Of a DNA stretch of 64,000 bases, positions 17,295-26,917 are shown piece by piece. The DNA is taken from positions 1 through 64,000 of the forward strand of contig JACMNQ010000082.1 in NCBI GenBank assembly GCA_014378465.1. Reading direction: 5' to 3'. Both the position numbers and the translations under genes were made by a program. The notes under the pieces were generated by a model. It was not told the DNA's origin, did not search any database, and was given only the letters and a program-made list of their open reading frames with translations. The stretch is from Oligoflexia bacterium (lineage in GTDB: Bacteria > Bdellovibrionota > UBA1018). Position 1 is the first letter of the stretch. Every line of letters begins with the position of its first letter.

Positions 17295-18053
17295 TCAGAA
17301 CCTGTAATTCAGGCTGGCGCCCGCGCCTTGGGGATTGGGCAGGACCGCGAACTGTACCGTACCGACGTCCTGAATTTCATGCGAAGCGGACGTGATTGAA
17401 TCTCCACCGGCCCAGTCCCGGTAATGATTCCACTCGACTTCGCGAAAGCTCTGCTTGAAGTGATTGATGAGTGCAGAGCCCAGATTGACTCCGCCGAAGA
17501 TCAGCCATGCCTGGTTGGAGACCGTACGTGAAGAGGCGAAGTAGACTCCCGTGCCCAGGGCCGCGAACGCGAAGCCGATGGAGCTGCCGGTGATTCGGCG
17601 ATCATGATCCACTTCAGCTCTCTCCTTGAAAAGAATTTCGTAGCCTTTGATCTGCTCGGCGAGAGGGAGACCTTCCAGTTTCCGGGCCTGCATCTGCCAG
17701 TCATTTTCCAGATCAGTCGACATCGCGAGAACGAGTGCTCCGGCAACAGGCAGAGCGATCCCGAGAGCGATGGCGACTCCACTGGCCGAATCATGACCGG
17801 CGGACGTATCATCCTTCAGGCCACCGCGTCTGGCATCGAGGAGCAGACCGGCGCCGAGAAATCCGACGCCCCCTCCAATGAGGCTCCAGCCGACGTTCTT
17901 GCGAGAGTTCCGGGTCGACTCTGAAAAAGTCTCAAGCGTCCACTTGAGTCGATGCATTTTTTCTTCCGGACTGGGCCCGGCGGCGCGGGATATCGGGCTG
18001 CCAGCCAGATTCAGCCCCAGCCACACGATCAAGAGACATCTCGTCAGTTTCAT
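17295..18053 (-). CDS. Exported protein of unknown function with glycine-rich membrane segments
   Basis: 252 residues. A signal peptide is cleaved probably near residue 25 (AAG). A short acidic and basic region is followed by hydrophobic, Gly-rich stretches at about 53-75, 93-112 and 155-190. The C terminus ends in LNYRF, with the terminal Phe seen in outer-membrane proteins. The hairpin-like Gly-rich repeats resemble small bacterial membrane proteins without assigned function. It is the first gene of a two-gene unit with the DisA_N-like protein. Confidence 0.6.
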   Translation of the reverse strand: MKLTRCLLIVWLGLNLAGSPISRAAGPSPEEKMHRLKWTLETFSESTRNSRKNVGWSLIGGGVGFLGAGLLLDARRGGLKDDTSAGHDSASGVAIALGIALPVAGALVLAMSTDLENDWQMQARKLEGLPLAEQIKGYEILFKERAEVDHDRRITGSSIGFAFAALGTGVYFASSRTVSNQAWLIFGGVNLGSALINHFKQSFREVEWNHYRDWAGGDSITSASHEIQDVGTVQFAVLPNPQGAGASLNYRF

Positions 18054-18311
18054 GTCTCTGGTTTTAGTGTCCTCTCACTTTTTTGTCACCTTCAAATTCG
18101 GACGATTTCGGTTCAATTTCGCCTTAAAGCGTCATGAAGGTTCGGAGTTCAACACCGAACAGGTCCGAGCAGGAACATGAGGAAAAAAGGAATGGTTCCA
18201 TTTTCATTTGATATTGGACAGGTATCAAAGAATGCGAAACGATCAAGGCCCCCGGCTCTGGCTTCTGAAGTTGCACTACAACCGCAGTATCAAGTGAAGG
18301 GAACCGTACTG

Positions 18312-18827
18312 ATGAAATTCGAACTGACAAAAGTCGCGAAACTCGCTCTTGCCCTAAGCCTCACTCTCTGTACCCAGCTGGCGCTCGCCGGCAATGACGT
18401 CGACCCAAAATGCATTTCAAACGGACAGGACATCGGAATCAATAACGCCGAGGTCATCCACTGGAAGCACACGACGAAGAATCAGTTTCTCGCACGCGCC
18501 CATGTGCAAGGCACGGTTTCAAAAGTATTCCCCGATCACAGCGGTCACAAACACTTCGAGATCAAACTGGACGCCGGAGCCGGTGAGACTCTCGAAATCG
18601 TCTACAACCTGTCTTTTGGCAAATTGCCGGCCCTGGCCGCCGGGATGCCTGTCGAAGCTTGCGGGGATTACATCACGTCAAACGCGGCGACGAGTGCTTA
18701 CCCTGCCTCCCCTGACGGAGCGATTTTGCACTGGTTGCACGGCACTGGCAAAGGGCAGGGTTCAGGTCTGGCGACTGCCCACGACGCCGGCTACCTCGAA
18801 ATCAGTGACGTCATCTATGGCCAATGA
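18312..18827 (+). CDS. Exported DUF3465-like protein
   Basis: 171 residues from the ATG at 18312, preceded by AAGGGAA; the upstream extension of the frame has no signal peptide. The signal peptide ends at about ALAG (residue 27). The mature part (ARAHVQGTVSKVF...GHKHFEIKL...ILHWLHGTGKG) follows the DUF3465 pattern: an OB-like fold with a 'V-x-G-x-V' strand, a histidine-containing F-x-L strand and an 'H-W-x-H' end. The biological role of DUF3465 is not known. Two cysteines (near 37 and 117) could form a disulphide. Confidence 0.62.
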   Translation: MKFELTKVAKLALALSLTLCTQLALAGNDVDPKCISNGQDIGINNAEVIHWKHTTKNQFLARAHVQGTVSKVFPDHSGHKHFEIKLDAGAGETLEIVYNLSFGKLPALAAGMPVEACGDYITSNAATSAYPASPDGAILHWLHGTGKGQGSGLATAHDAGYLEISDVIYGQ

Positions 18828-18944
18828 TTCATCTCACTGGGTCAAAATGCCGAACTGAACAGGTCAGTTTGAAATTCATTTGATTGAATGAGAGCTGCAT
18901 TAAATAGCTGTAACTACTCAACTTATTGGCCTGATAATACTTGA

Positions 18945-18974
18945 TTGACATGATCCACTATTGTGTGATTTAAG
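18945..18974 (+). promoter_or_regulatory. Possible sigma70-type promoter upstream of the exported protein at 19079
   Basis: A perfect TTGACA (18945-18950) is followed after 18 bases by TTTAAG (18969-18974), in the most A+T-rich intergenic stretch of the neighbourhood. The -10 box is weak, so this rests mainly on the -35. Confidence 0.4.
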
Positions 18975-19078
18975 ATGCGGCGTGACTGATTTTCGAGGCC
19001 GCCAGAATGGGCGTCATTTCGGAATCTCACTCCGACTGTCCGTCTCATTCCGTCTCATGCAATGATCAGGAGTTTATC

Positions 19079-20137
19079 GTGAAGTATTTGAACTGGACCT
19101 TGGCTGCATTGATCACGGCGACTGCGCCCACCGCTTTCGGAGATGTTCAGCACATTCAGATTCGTGGAGGCGACAACCAGGAAGTCAACCTGAGCTCCTC
19201 CGAGTATCACACCATTTATGCCACGGTTCAGGTCCCGAGCACCTGCTACATGACCGTCCAGCGCGGTTACATCCGTGAAGAGCTGCCGCCCATTTCTCGC
19301 CGAGTCTGTGATCCGGTCTTCCCTCCTCGACGTGAGCGTGATGAGGGACGCGGACACCTGCCTCCTCCTCCCGCGGCAGCTCCGCAGCCCAATCCTTGCC
19401 GCACTGTTCTCATTCTGCAGTACCGCGAGGTTCCACGCTACGTTCAGGAACCTTACTCCTGCCTGAAACTGCGGACTGTCGCCGTGGGCGAACAGACTGA
19501 TTACTTCGTCAGTGCCCGAGTCAGCGTGCAATCTCAGCTGGCTCCGGCTGGAGCTCAGCCGAATGAAGATCTCGCGATCAGCCTGAACGGCACCAGCCTC
19601 AGCGCTTCATCCACGAGTGGGACCAACTCCGTGATTCTCCGCGGACAATTGAATGCTTCCGCTGCCATCACCCGCCCTGAGGTCGGTTACGACAGCATGA
19701 ACGGGACTGCTGGCGAAAAGCAGGTCACTGGAACTCTGGCGCTCGAACTCTACAGAGTGGCTGACGTCACTTCTCCCGCTGCGGGCGGGATCAACGATCT
19801 CAAATTCGACGGTCGTGACATCACTTTCACCGTCGGCAAGGTCATGCTGCCTCAGTTCTTCAGCGGACATGTCAGCATTGAACGCAAGCGTGCGCTCTGG
19901 GTGGACAAGAAAATCGCCGATGTGGACTTCAACGCTTCGACCGTGGAACTCCACGAGCAGGGCGAACGCACTCAAGTGGTCATTCATGCCAGCGCTCTCG
20001 TGAGCGAAGAGATCAAATCCAGGTCCAAGTACGAAATCGAACTGAGAATCAACAACGGTTCCGATGGCCAGATGCTGAACCGCCAGGTGATCCCTGCCGA
20101 CCTGCGAGCCACTCAAAAGACGACTTTCAAGATGTGA
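19079..20137 (+). CDS. Exported protein of unknown function with proline-rich linker
   Basis: 352 residues from a GTG at 19079, with AGGAG (19068-19072) at an ideal 6-base distance. This start gives a clean signal peptide (KYLNWTLAALITATAPTAFG). Residues 30-120 contain four spaced cysteines and a Pro-rich stretch (LPPPPAAAPQPNPC). The rest is predicted beta-rich without a motif I recognise. An adhesin, a surface-layer or a periplasmic binding role are all open. It is probably monocistronic: a hairpin follows at 20167-20201. Confidence 0.65.
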   Translation: MKYLNWTLAALITATAPTAFGDVQHIQIRGGDNQEVNLSSSEYHTIYATVQVPSTCYMTVQRGYIREELPPISRRVCDPVFPPRRERDEGRGHLPPPPAAAPQPNPCRTVLILQYREVPRYVQEPYSCLKLRTVAVGEQTDYFVSARVSVQSQLAPAGAQPNEDLAISLNGTSLSASSTSGTNSVILRGQLNASAAITRPEVGYDSMNGTAGEKQVTGTLALELYRVADVTSPAAGGINDLKFDGRDITFTVGKVMLPQFFSGHVSIERKRALWVDKKIADVDFNASTVELHEQGERTQVVIHASALVSEEIKSRSKYEIELRINNGSDGQMLNRQVIPADLRATQKTTFKM

Positions 20138-20690
20138 TCCCCCCACAGCTTGAAGCTCTGATAGCGAAATCCGGCCGAGAGCGTGAGCTCCGTCCGGATT
20201 TGGCCGTGAATGGAAATGAAACGAGACCTTTCGTGCGGCTTTCTCGCAGGACTCAGAGAAACAGCGAGAACAGCGTACAAAGGAGACGGAAAAACGGCCA
20301 TTTTGGCCTGTAAAAATCCAAGCAGGTCGGACCCTGTGTTTCAAGATCGTCTTTCAATGGCTCTTCATCGCATTCATGCTCTTTCTTCTCCGTTTCAGTT
20401 CGAAGTCCCGGCTGCAGATCGCCGATGCATTGAAGCCCCGAGGTGCCTCAAGGGTCGGTCCGACATTTTCACTTGTGAGACAGTTCATCGAGTCGATGAA
20501 CGCCAGGAAAATTCACTTTTTCCACATGTCGATGAGAACGGTCCGGCTGATACTGGTATTCAGCGTCGTTCTTGAAAAATAATCCTCCACCTGCTGCACA
20601 CGTCGCAAGACGGACCGGAATGTCCAGATCGCCCAGTGGACTTCTGATTCTGAGACCCTCGCGCCCGCTCCCACGATCAGCGTGCGCATC
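20138..20690. other. 553-base stretch without a recognisable gene
   Basis: Apart from the hairpin at 20167-20201 I see no convincing coding sequence. Short open frames on both strands lack ribosome-binding sites and give no recognisable protein. The stretch could hold promoters, remnants too diverged to read, or an untranslated RNA. Confidence 0.5.
20167..20201 (+). terminator. Hairpin after the gene ending at 20137
   Basis: AAATCCGG (20167-20174) pairs with CCGGATTT (20194-20201), with partial pairing inside the loop. It lies 30 bases after the stop. No T-run follows on the plus strand, so it may stabilise the RNA end or be a weak terminator. Confidence 0.4.
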
Positions 20691-21092
20691 TCAGGCGGCG
20701 CGGCTTTTCTGAGGTCTTGATCCTTTTGCATGGCGCTCAATCACGCTCAGAAGGTCGTCGATATTGACCGGCTTTCGCATCTGACCCGCGACTTGGCCTT
20801 CAAGTGGGCCGCGGTAAGGAACCACGGCAGAAAGAAGGTACACGGGAATGGAGCGAACGGAAGGGTCCAGTTGCTCGCGCGCCTGAAGAAACTCACGGCC
20901 GCCCATGACCGGCATCATCAGATCCAGCAGCATGACCTCTGGCAGCGACTTCGGGCATTGAAGCGACTCGATCGCTTCCTGGCCATTCGAGAAGCCTTCA
21001 GGCGCGTAGCCCTCGAGCTCGAGAATTTCAACGAGCGAGTCTCGGATATCCTGGTCGTCTTCAATGACGTAAATGCTGGCTGAATTCGACAT
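20691..21092 (-). CDS. Single-domain response regulator (receiver only)
   Basis: 133 residues from the ATG at 21092; a GTG at 21101 is an alternative. The receiver fold is complete: acidic pair EDD near the N terminus, phospho-acceptor Asp in VMLLDLMMP (about residue 57), Ser in YLLSA, and the conserved Lys in MRKP. There is no output domain, so it should act by protein contact, like CheY or Spo0F proteins. It lies 124 bases downstream of a broken histidine kinase on the same strand, its likely former partner. Confidence 0.88.
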   Translation of the reverse strand: MSNSASIYVIEDDQDIRDSLVEILELEGYAPEGFSNGQEAIESLQCPKSLPEVMLLDLMMPVMGGREFLQAREQLDPSVRSIPVYLLSAVVPYRGPLEGQVAGQMRKPVNIDDLLSVIERHAKGSRPQKSRAA

Positions 21093-21215
21093 ATGCCCCA
21101 CTCTATTACAAGTCCGGGACCTGAACGCAACCCGAGCGAAGAATATAAAGGGATATATGCGCGTGAATCAGGATATCCGCACGGGACACGCAAAATCATT
21201 TGAAAGCTGGCCGCT

Positions 21216-22612
21216 TCAAACTCCTGCAGGCGCCTTCGGAAGCTTGACGACGAATGTCGTACCGGACGACACTTCGCTGGAGACTTCGATGCTTCCGCCG
21301 TGCTCCTGCACGATCTGCTGCGACAAATACATTCCCAGCCCCAGACCGCTGATATTGGTCGATGAAATTGCGCGTTCAAACCGACCGAAAATGGTTTTGA
21401 GCCGTGATGGAGCGATCCCGATTCCTTCATCTCGAATGGACAGGATGACGGAATCGGGTTGAGCGGAGGAAACCTTGACGTGAACCGGCTTGCCATCCTC
21501 ATGCTTCATCGCATGGGTGACCAGATTGGTGATCACTTGCTCGATCCGGTAGGCATCTCCCTCGAACTTGGCTTCCTGGACTTCAATTTCGAGCTGAACG
21601 CCCAATGCTCCGAGCTGATCGGCAGGATCGATCCCTTCTCTCAGAAGCTGCAACCGTCCAGAAGCCACTCGAGAGATATCCAGCATGTCTTCAATCAGCT
21701 GATTCAACTTTTCAAGCTGCCGATTGACGAGATCCACTCGACGCTTGACCCGGGCTTCAGAGTACACGGTCGGATCACCGCTCTTGATCTGCCGATCAGC
21801 GACCTGGAACTGCAGTCCCAACGAAGTCACCGGAGTCTTGAGTTCATGAGAGCAGATGTTGATGAATTCGTCGCGAGCTTTGATGGATCTCTCCAATTCA
21901 GTCTGTGTGGACTTCAGATTCATGATGAGAACCTGCTTGATCCCCTCGCTCAGCTTCCGCTCCGTCAGATCCTGCTCCACTCGCATGAGATCGGAGAGTT
22001 CGGAGGTGTCATTCCTGAGAAGCGTGGCGCTCGACGAAACCCAGGTCATCCGGATGGACTGCCCGAAGCCAACCTGAGCACTTGGCCTGCTCGAGAACCA
22101 GTCCAGTCCGCTCACTCCATCTGGGATTGACGTAAATGCAGGCGCCCGTCGAACTCGCGACGAAGAGCCCTACGGTCGCGCTCTCCACGAGTGACTTGGC
22201 GAAGATCTGACTTGAAGCGAGATACCGTTCGACGGATTTTCGCTCGGAGACGTCGAAACCGATATGAATGAAATTCTCGAGAGTGGAGTCTGAAACGCGC
22301 ACGGGGATCAGGGAAAGTTCGGTCCAGAACTCAAAACCGCTTCGGCTTCGATTCCTGATCTCGCCCTTCCACGGACGGTCGTGCTCGGCCTCGCGCAGGA
22401 CGGTTCTGAAAAGTTCCTCTGCACTTTCTTCTTCGCCGTGTTCCATCAAAAGCGAATAGGGTTGGCCCACCAACAAAGCTCACATGGCGTCTGAATTCGG
22501 ACTTCAGAGGCGTGCGCTCGCGCAGGTAATGCGCGAACTCGGTCCATTTTTCAGGATCGGCAACGACATCATGAGGGCAGGCGCTGAAAACCGGCTGAGA
22601 ATCCGCGGTCAT
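21216..22612 (-). pseudogene. Frameshifted and internally deleted PAS-PAS histidine kinase
   Basis: Three frames carry successive parts of one kinase. The start (22612 to about 22480) looks like the end of a first PAS domain. 22476-22009 holds a PAS domain ending in DVSERK and the first half of the next (NPRWSERTGL, AVHPDD). 22115-21216 holds the end of that PAS (TWVSSSATLL...EQDLTERK), the HisKA box ICSHELKTP and a HATPase domain with DEGIGIAPS and GLGLGMYLS. Part of the third PAS is missing at the second frame change. The N box reads NLVTHAMK, with His where the ATP-binding Asn is expected. Together this points to a decayed gene. The 299-residue HisKA/HATPase part could still be expressed from a GTG at 22115. 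Confidence 0.75.
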
Positions 22613-22785
22613 GAAGATCGATGTATTTCTTCGTTACGCCGCAGTCCAGAGGACGAGCCAGAAATAAACGCATGGCATTATGCAATCACCAGTTGAATTC
22701 AATCCCTGAGTGATAGCCCAGCCAGAAGAAAAGAGCTCTGAATCTCTTGCTTCTTGGTGCGTCATTCCTTAGCATTTGTTCACAT

Positions 22786-23676
22786 ATGAACCTCTTTCAA
22801 ATCATCATCCTGGCCGTAGTTCAGGGTCTCGCTGAACTTCTTCCTGTTTCGAGTTCAGCCCATGTCATCGTCGCCCAGCGACTGATGGGAATCGATCCGA
22901 CCACCCCGGAGATGACCCTGCTGCTCGTGATGCTGCACACGGGGACCATGTTCGCGGTGATCCTCCACTTTCGAAAGCAGTGGCAGAAACACTTCCAATC
23001 GCGTGAAACTTTTCTGAAGTACGCGAAAGCGGTGATCCTCGCCACTGCCGTCACGGGAATCATCGGCCTGGCCCTCAAGTCCATCATTGAAAAGGTCTTC
23101 ATGAGTGACGTTCCGCACGCCGAAATCGAACACCTCTTTGGAAACCTCCTTCTGATCGCCTGTTCCCTCTTCGCTGCTGGCACCTTGATCTTCATTGCGG
23201 GCTCAAGGGACTGGGCCTCCAAAGGCCCTGATTCTGCAGCGACGGGCTTGTCGGGGCCCCGTGATTCCGAGATCACGGTGAAGGACTCTCTCCTGATGGG
23301 TGCCGTTCAGGGCCTCTGCCTTCCCTTTCGCGGCTTCTCCCGCTCCGGAGCCACCATTTCAACCGGGCTCATGTCGGGACTCTCGCGCCTGACCGCTGAA
23401 GAATTCAGCTTTGCCCTGGCCGTGGTTCTCACGCCTCCCGTGGTGCTGCGCGAACTTCTGCGCCTGTCGAAAGCGCATGCCCTCAGCGGGAGTGGGATGA
23501 CCACCACCCAGCTCCTGAGCCCTGGACTGCTCGGGATGGTATTCAGTTTTCTGGCGGGGCTCGTGGCGCTTCGATTCCTGTCCCAGCTGCTCGAAGCCGG
23601 CAAATGGAAATTCTTCGGGATCTACTGCTGGGTCGCCTCACTCGTCGTATTCGGGATCCATCTCGCCGGCTTCTGA
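22786..23676 (+). CDS. uppP: Undecaprenyl-diphosphatase UppP (BacA)
   Basis: 296 residues from the ATG at 22786. A TTG 13 codons earlier is in frame but unnecessary. Both active-site motifs are present: GLAELLPVSSSAH (residues 14-26) and FRGFSRSGATIS near 191-202, in a protein of about eight membrane helices. The second motif has Arg where most family members have Pro before GFSRSG. The enzyme recycles undecaprenyl diphosphate to the monophosphate for peptidoglycan and O-antigen synthesis, and overexpression gives bacitracin resistance in other bacteria. Apparently monocistronic. Confidence 0.92.
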   Translation: MNLFQIIILAVVQGLAELLPVSSSAHVIVAQRLMGIDPTTPEMTLLLVMLHTGTMFAVILHFRKQWQKHFQSRETFLKYAKAVILATAVTGIIGLALKSIIEKVFMSDVPHAEIEHLFGNLLLIACSLFAAGTLIFIAGSRDWASKGPDSAATGLSGPRDSEITVKDSLLMGAVQGLCLPFRGFSRSGATISTGLMSGLSRLTAEEFSFALAVVLTPPVVLRELLRLSKAHALSGSGMTTTQLLSPGLLGMVFSFLAGLVALRFLSQLLEAGKWKFFGIYCWVASLVVFGIHLAGF

Positions 23677-23744
23677 AATAAACCTGAGAACCCTCCGCAG
23701 ATGTCGGTTGTCGTCGTTGATTTTGACGTGATACAGCCAGAGTC

Positions 23745-25520
23745 ATGTACAGCACGGATCCCTTTAAATACGGCAAAAGGCTGCAGACTTCCGACGCGGT
23801 CGTCTTTGCACTTCTAGGCCTGGGGATCTACGGGCTCATTGCGACGGCTCAGCGCTGGCAGGGGGTTTATCAGCCCGACTTCAAGATGGACCTGGCCCTG
23901 TCAGCCCTCCCCCTCTATGGACTTTACTCTCTCTTCCGGGCGATGATCGCTTACTCCCTCTCTCTGTCGTTCACTCTCATTTTTGGGTATCTGGCCGCCA
24001 AGAACCGCTTCGCCGAAAAACTGATCGTGCCCCTGCTGGACATCGGACAGTCCATCCCGGTGCTGGGTTTCCTTCCGGGTCTGGTCCTGGGCCTGGTTGC
24101 AGTCTTTCCAAAGACCAATATCGGCCTGGAGCTTGCCTGCATCATCATGATCTTCACGGGTCAGGTCTGGAACATGACTTTCAGTTACATCTCGTCCCTG
24201 AAGGCCGTACCCACTCAGCTGCATGAAATGGCTGACAACATCGGGCTGGGACGAGTCCAGAAACTGCTGAGCCTGGAGCTTCCCTGCGCGGCCACCGGAC
24301 TCGCCTGGAACAGTCTCATGTCCATGGCCGGAGGCTGGTTTTTCCTCACCGTTTGCGAGGCCTTCACTCTCGGGGACAAGAACTTCCGCGTGCCGGGTCT
24401 GGGATCCTACATGGCGCTCGCCATCGAGCAGAACAATCACCGCGCGATGTTCGCCGGCGTCTTTCTGATGATCTTCATCATCGTCTTCATGGACTTCGTC
24501 ATCTGGCGCCCCATCATCGCCTGGACCGCGCGCTTCAGACTTTCCGAGAGCAACGAATCGCTCCATTCCGACATTCCGTTCATGTCACTGCTGCTCAAGG
24601 GTTCTCCATTTTTTCAGAGGCTGATCGATCTGCTCAATACCGTGCTGATCCGCGCCGGAAATTTCAGGATCAAGGACCGGACTTCGACTCCCAATCCGCT
24701 TGAAACCTTCATCGCCAAGAACCCACGAGGTCAGCGACGCCGCCTGAAAAAGCTGATCGCCTACTTCAATGCTTCAAAATTCTTTCAGTTCTTCATCATC
24801 GCGGCCCTCATCGTGATCGGCTTCGTGATCGCCGGAAAAGTCTACCAGCTGGTGGAGACGCTGCACTGGAATGACTGGCGCGACATCTTCGTGGCGACTT
24901 CGTTCACTTTCATGCGCGTGCTTGCCGCACTCCTCATCGCCTCGCTCTGGGCCATTCCCGCCGGCATCTGGATCGGACTTTCTCCCAAGCTCACACGCGC
25001 GTTTCAGCCTTTCATTCAGGTGGGTGCTTCCTTTCCCGCTCCCATGCTCTACCCTCTCGCACTGGGGATCTTCAACGCAATGGGGCTTGAATTGTCCATC
25101 AGCTCAAGTTTTCTCATGCTGCTCGGAGTTCAGTGGTACGTGCTTTTCAACGTGCTGGCCGGCGCCATCGGGATCTCACAGGACCTGCGTGAATCCTTTC
25201 GCCTGATTGGCCTGACCAACCGGACCAAATGGATGAAGCTTTACCTGCCTTCAATCTTTCCTGCACTTGTCACGGGCTGGGTCACTGCCGCCGGCGGGGC
25301 CTGGAATGCCAGCATCGTGTCGGAATATGTGATCTATCAGGGCCATACTCTGAAGACGCGGGGCCTGGGCGCCATGATCAGTGAAGCGACCAACTCAGGC
25401 AACTTTCACATTCTGGCCGCCTGCCTGATCGTGATGATCGTCACCGTGGTGTCGATCAATCGTCTGGGGTGGTCGAGGGTCTACCAGATCGCGGAAACCC
25501 GTTTCCGTTTTGAGCGCTGA
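23745..25520 (+). CDS. ABC transporter permease with two fused membrane domains (nitrate/sulfonate/taurine type)
   Basis: 591 residues, twice the usual permease length. Two BPD_transp_1 domains lie at about 60-260 and 370-580. Each carries an EAA-type coupling loop: ELHEMADNIGLGRVQK near 165 and DLRESFRLIGLTNRTKW near 480. The linker of about 80 residues is polar. This two-domain form pairs with an ATPase bearing an extra C-terminal domain, as the next gene does, 35 bases downstream. The substrate cannot be told from sequence because no binding protein is encoded here. Confidence 0.85.
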   Translation: MYSTDPFKYGKRLQTSDAVVFALLGLGIYGLIATAQRWQGVYQPDFKMDLALSALPLYGLYSLFRAMIAYSLSLSFTLIFGYLAAKNRFAEKLIVPLLDIGQSIPVLGFLPGLVLGLVAVFPKTNIGLELACIIMIFTGQVWNMTFSYISSLKAVPTQLHEMADNIGLGRVQKLLSLELPCAATGLAWNSLMSMAGGWFFLTVCEAFTLGDKNFRVPGLGSYMALAIEQNNHRAMFAGVFLMIFIIVFMDFVIWRPIIAWTARFRLSESNESLHSDIPFMSLLLKGSPFFQRLIDLLNTVLIRAGNFRIKDRTSTPNPLETFIAKNPRGQRRRLKKLIAYFNASKFFQFFIIAALIVIGFVIAGKVYQLVETLHWNDWRDIFVATSFTFMRVLAALLIASLWAIPAGIWIGLSPKLTRAFQPFIQVGASFPAPMLYPLALGIFNAMGLELSISSSFLMLLGVQWYVLFNVLAGAIGISQDLRESFRLIGLTNRTKWMKLYLPSIFPALVTGWVTAAGGAWNASIVSEYVIYQGHTLKTRGLGAMISEATNSGNFHILAACLIVMIVTVVSINRLGWSRVYQIAETRFRFER

Positions 25521-25555
25521 ATGCAGCTGAATGATGTAATGAGAAAGGTCGAAGC

Positions 25556-26887
25556 ATGATGTCCCCTCCCAACCCTGCATCCACGATTTCACCCCTGGTT
25601 GAACTTCAAAATGTTCATCAGACCTTCAAGCTCAGCTCCGGTCAGAAGATCAAGGTCCTCAAGGACATCAACCTGAGTCTCATGCCCAATGAGATTCTGA
25701 CTCTGCTGGGCCCCTCCGGTTCGGGAAAATCAACCTGCCTGCGAATCATGGCCGGACTTCAGGAGCCGACTCAGGGCAAGGCCAAGCGCCACGGTCACAC
25801 CTTTGATGGCGCCAACACCGACATCGCGATGGTCTTCCAGAACTTCGCGCTCCTCCCCTGGCTGAAGATCTTTGAAAACGTCGCCCTCGGACTTGAGCCG
25901 CTTCGCCTCTCGAAGGATGAAGTCAATGAGCGCGTGAAACGAGCCATCGATCTGGTCGGTCTCGAAGGTTTCGAAGAAGCTTACCCGCGCGAACTTTCCG
26001 GCGGCATGAAGCAACGAGTGGGCATCGCGCGCGCGCTCGTCATGGAACGCCCGATTCTCTGCCTGGATGAACCCTTCAGCGCGCTGGACGTCCTCACCGC
26101 TGAAGTTCTCCGCAAGGAAGTGCTGAATCTCTGGATCTCCAAGAAGACTTCCATCCAGAGCATCATTCTCGTCACCCACAATATCCTCGAGGCCGTTTCG
26201 CTCGGTGGCCGCATTCTCGTGATGGGCGCCAATCCAGGGCACATCCGCATCGCCATCAAGAACGATCTGCCCTACCCTCGTGACGAAAAGAGCGGAAAAT
26301 TCAAGGAACTCGTCGACAACATCCATGATGTCATCACCGAGTCCGTCATTCCCGACGCGCCGGAGTGGGTTCCTCCTGCACTTGCCGCCTCCGTGGCCGA
26401 ATCCTTTCCTCCAGTACCCATGAATGAAGTGATCGGACTCATCGAAATGGTCTGTGATCAGGGCGGGCGTCTCGACGCCTTCGCACTTGCACACACGCTC
26501 ATGAAGGATTCCGTGCAGATTCTGCTGATGGCGAAAGCGGCTGAACTTCTGGATTTCGTGGATACTCCCAAAAACGCGATCGTCGCGACCGATCTCGGCA
26601 GGCGCTTTGCCAGGGGCGACGTGAACACTCGCAAGAAAATGCTCCATTCTCAGCTCGAACAGCTGCAGATGGTGAAGCTTCTCAAGGGCAAACTCGAGTC
26701 CTCCGAAGACTTCTCCATCCAGCGTGAAGAGGCCATCCAGCTGATTCAGGACTGGTTGCCGAACGAACCGGCTTCCGTCGTTCTGGACACTCTGATTCAG
26801 TGGTGCCGTTACGGAGAACTTTTCGGCTTCAATGCTGACAAGCAGACCATTTACCTCGATCGCGGCGAAGAAGTCGGCGAAGGTTGA
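25556..26887 (+). CDS. ABC transporter ATPase with C-terminal AAA-associated domain
   Basis: 443 residues. The nucleotide-binding domain (about 12-250) has Walker A GPSGSGKST, signature LSGGMKQR and Walker B ILCLDEPFSALD, closest to NrtD/SsuB/TauB ATPases. Residues 285-430 match the 'AAA-associated' C-terminal domain found in this subfamily: VIGLIEMVCDQGGRLDAFALAH, then DLGRRFARGDVNTRKKML and an ending WCRYGELFGF. That domain is thought to sense a regulatory signal. It acts with the fused permease upstream. Confidence 0.88.
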   Translation: MMSPPNPASTISPLVELQNVHQTFKLSSGQKIKVLKDINLSLMPNEILTLLGPSGSGKSTCLRIMAGLQEPTQGKAKRHGHTFDGANTDIAMVFQNFALLPWLKIFENVALGLEPLRLSKDEVNERVKRAIDLVGLEGFEEAYPRELSGGMKQRVGIARALVMERPILCLDEPFSALDVLTAEVLRKEVLNLWISKKTSIQSIILVTHNILEAVSLGGRILVMGANPGHIRIAIKNDLPYPRDEKSGKFKELVDNIHDVITESVIPDAPEWVPPALAASVAESFPPVPMNEVIGLIEMVCDQGGRLDAFALAHTLMKDSVQILLMAKAAELLDFVDTPKNAIVATDLGRRFARGDVNTRKKMLHSQLEQLQMVKLLKGKLESSEDFSIQREEAIQLIQDWLPNEPASVVLDTLIQWCRYGELFGFNADKQTIYLDRGEEVGEG

Positions 26888-26917
26888 ACCCAGACGTTGA
26901 TTCGACAGGACTCCTGC

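Noticed and set aside
20210-20740. Several short frames on both strands in the 20.1-20.7 kb gap
   Set aside because: Translations are arginine-, serine- or cysteine-rich without motifs, and no frame has a convincing start.
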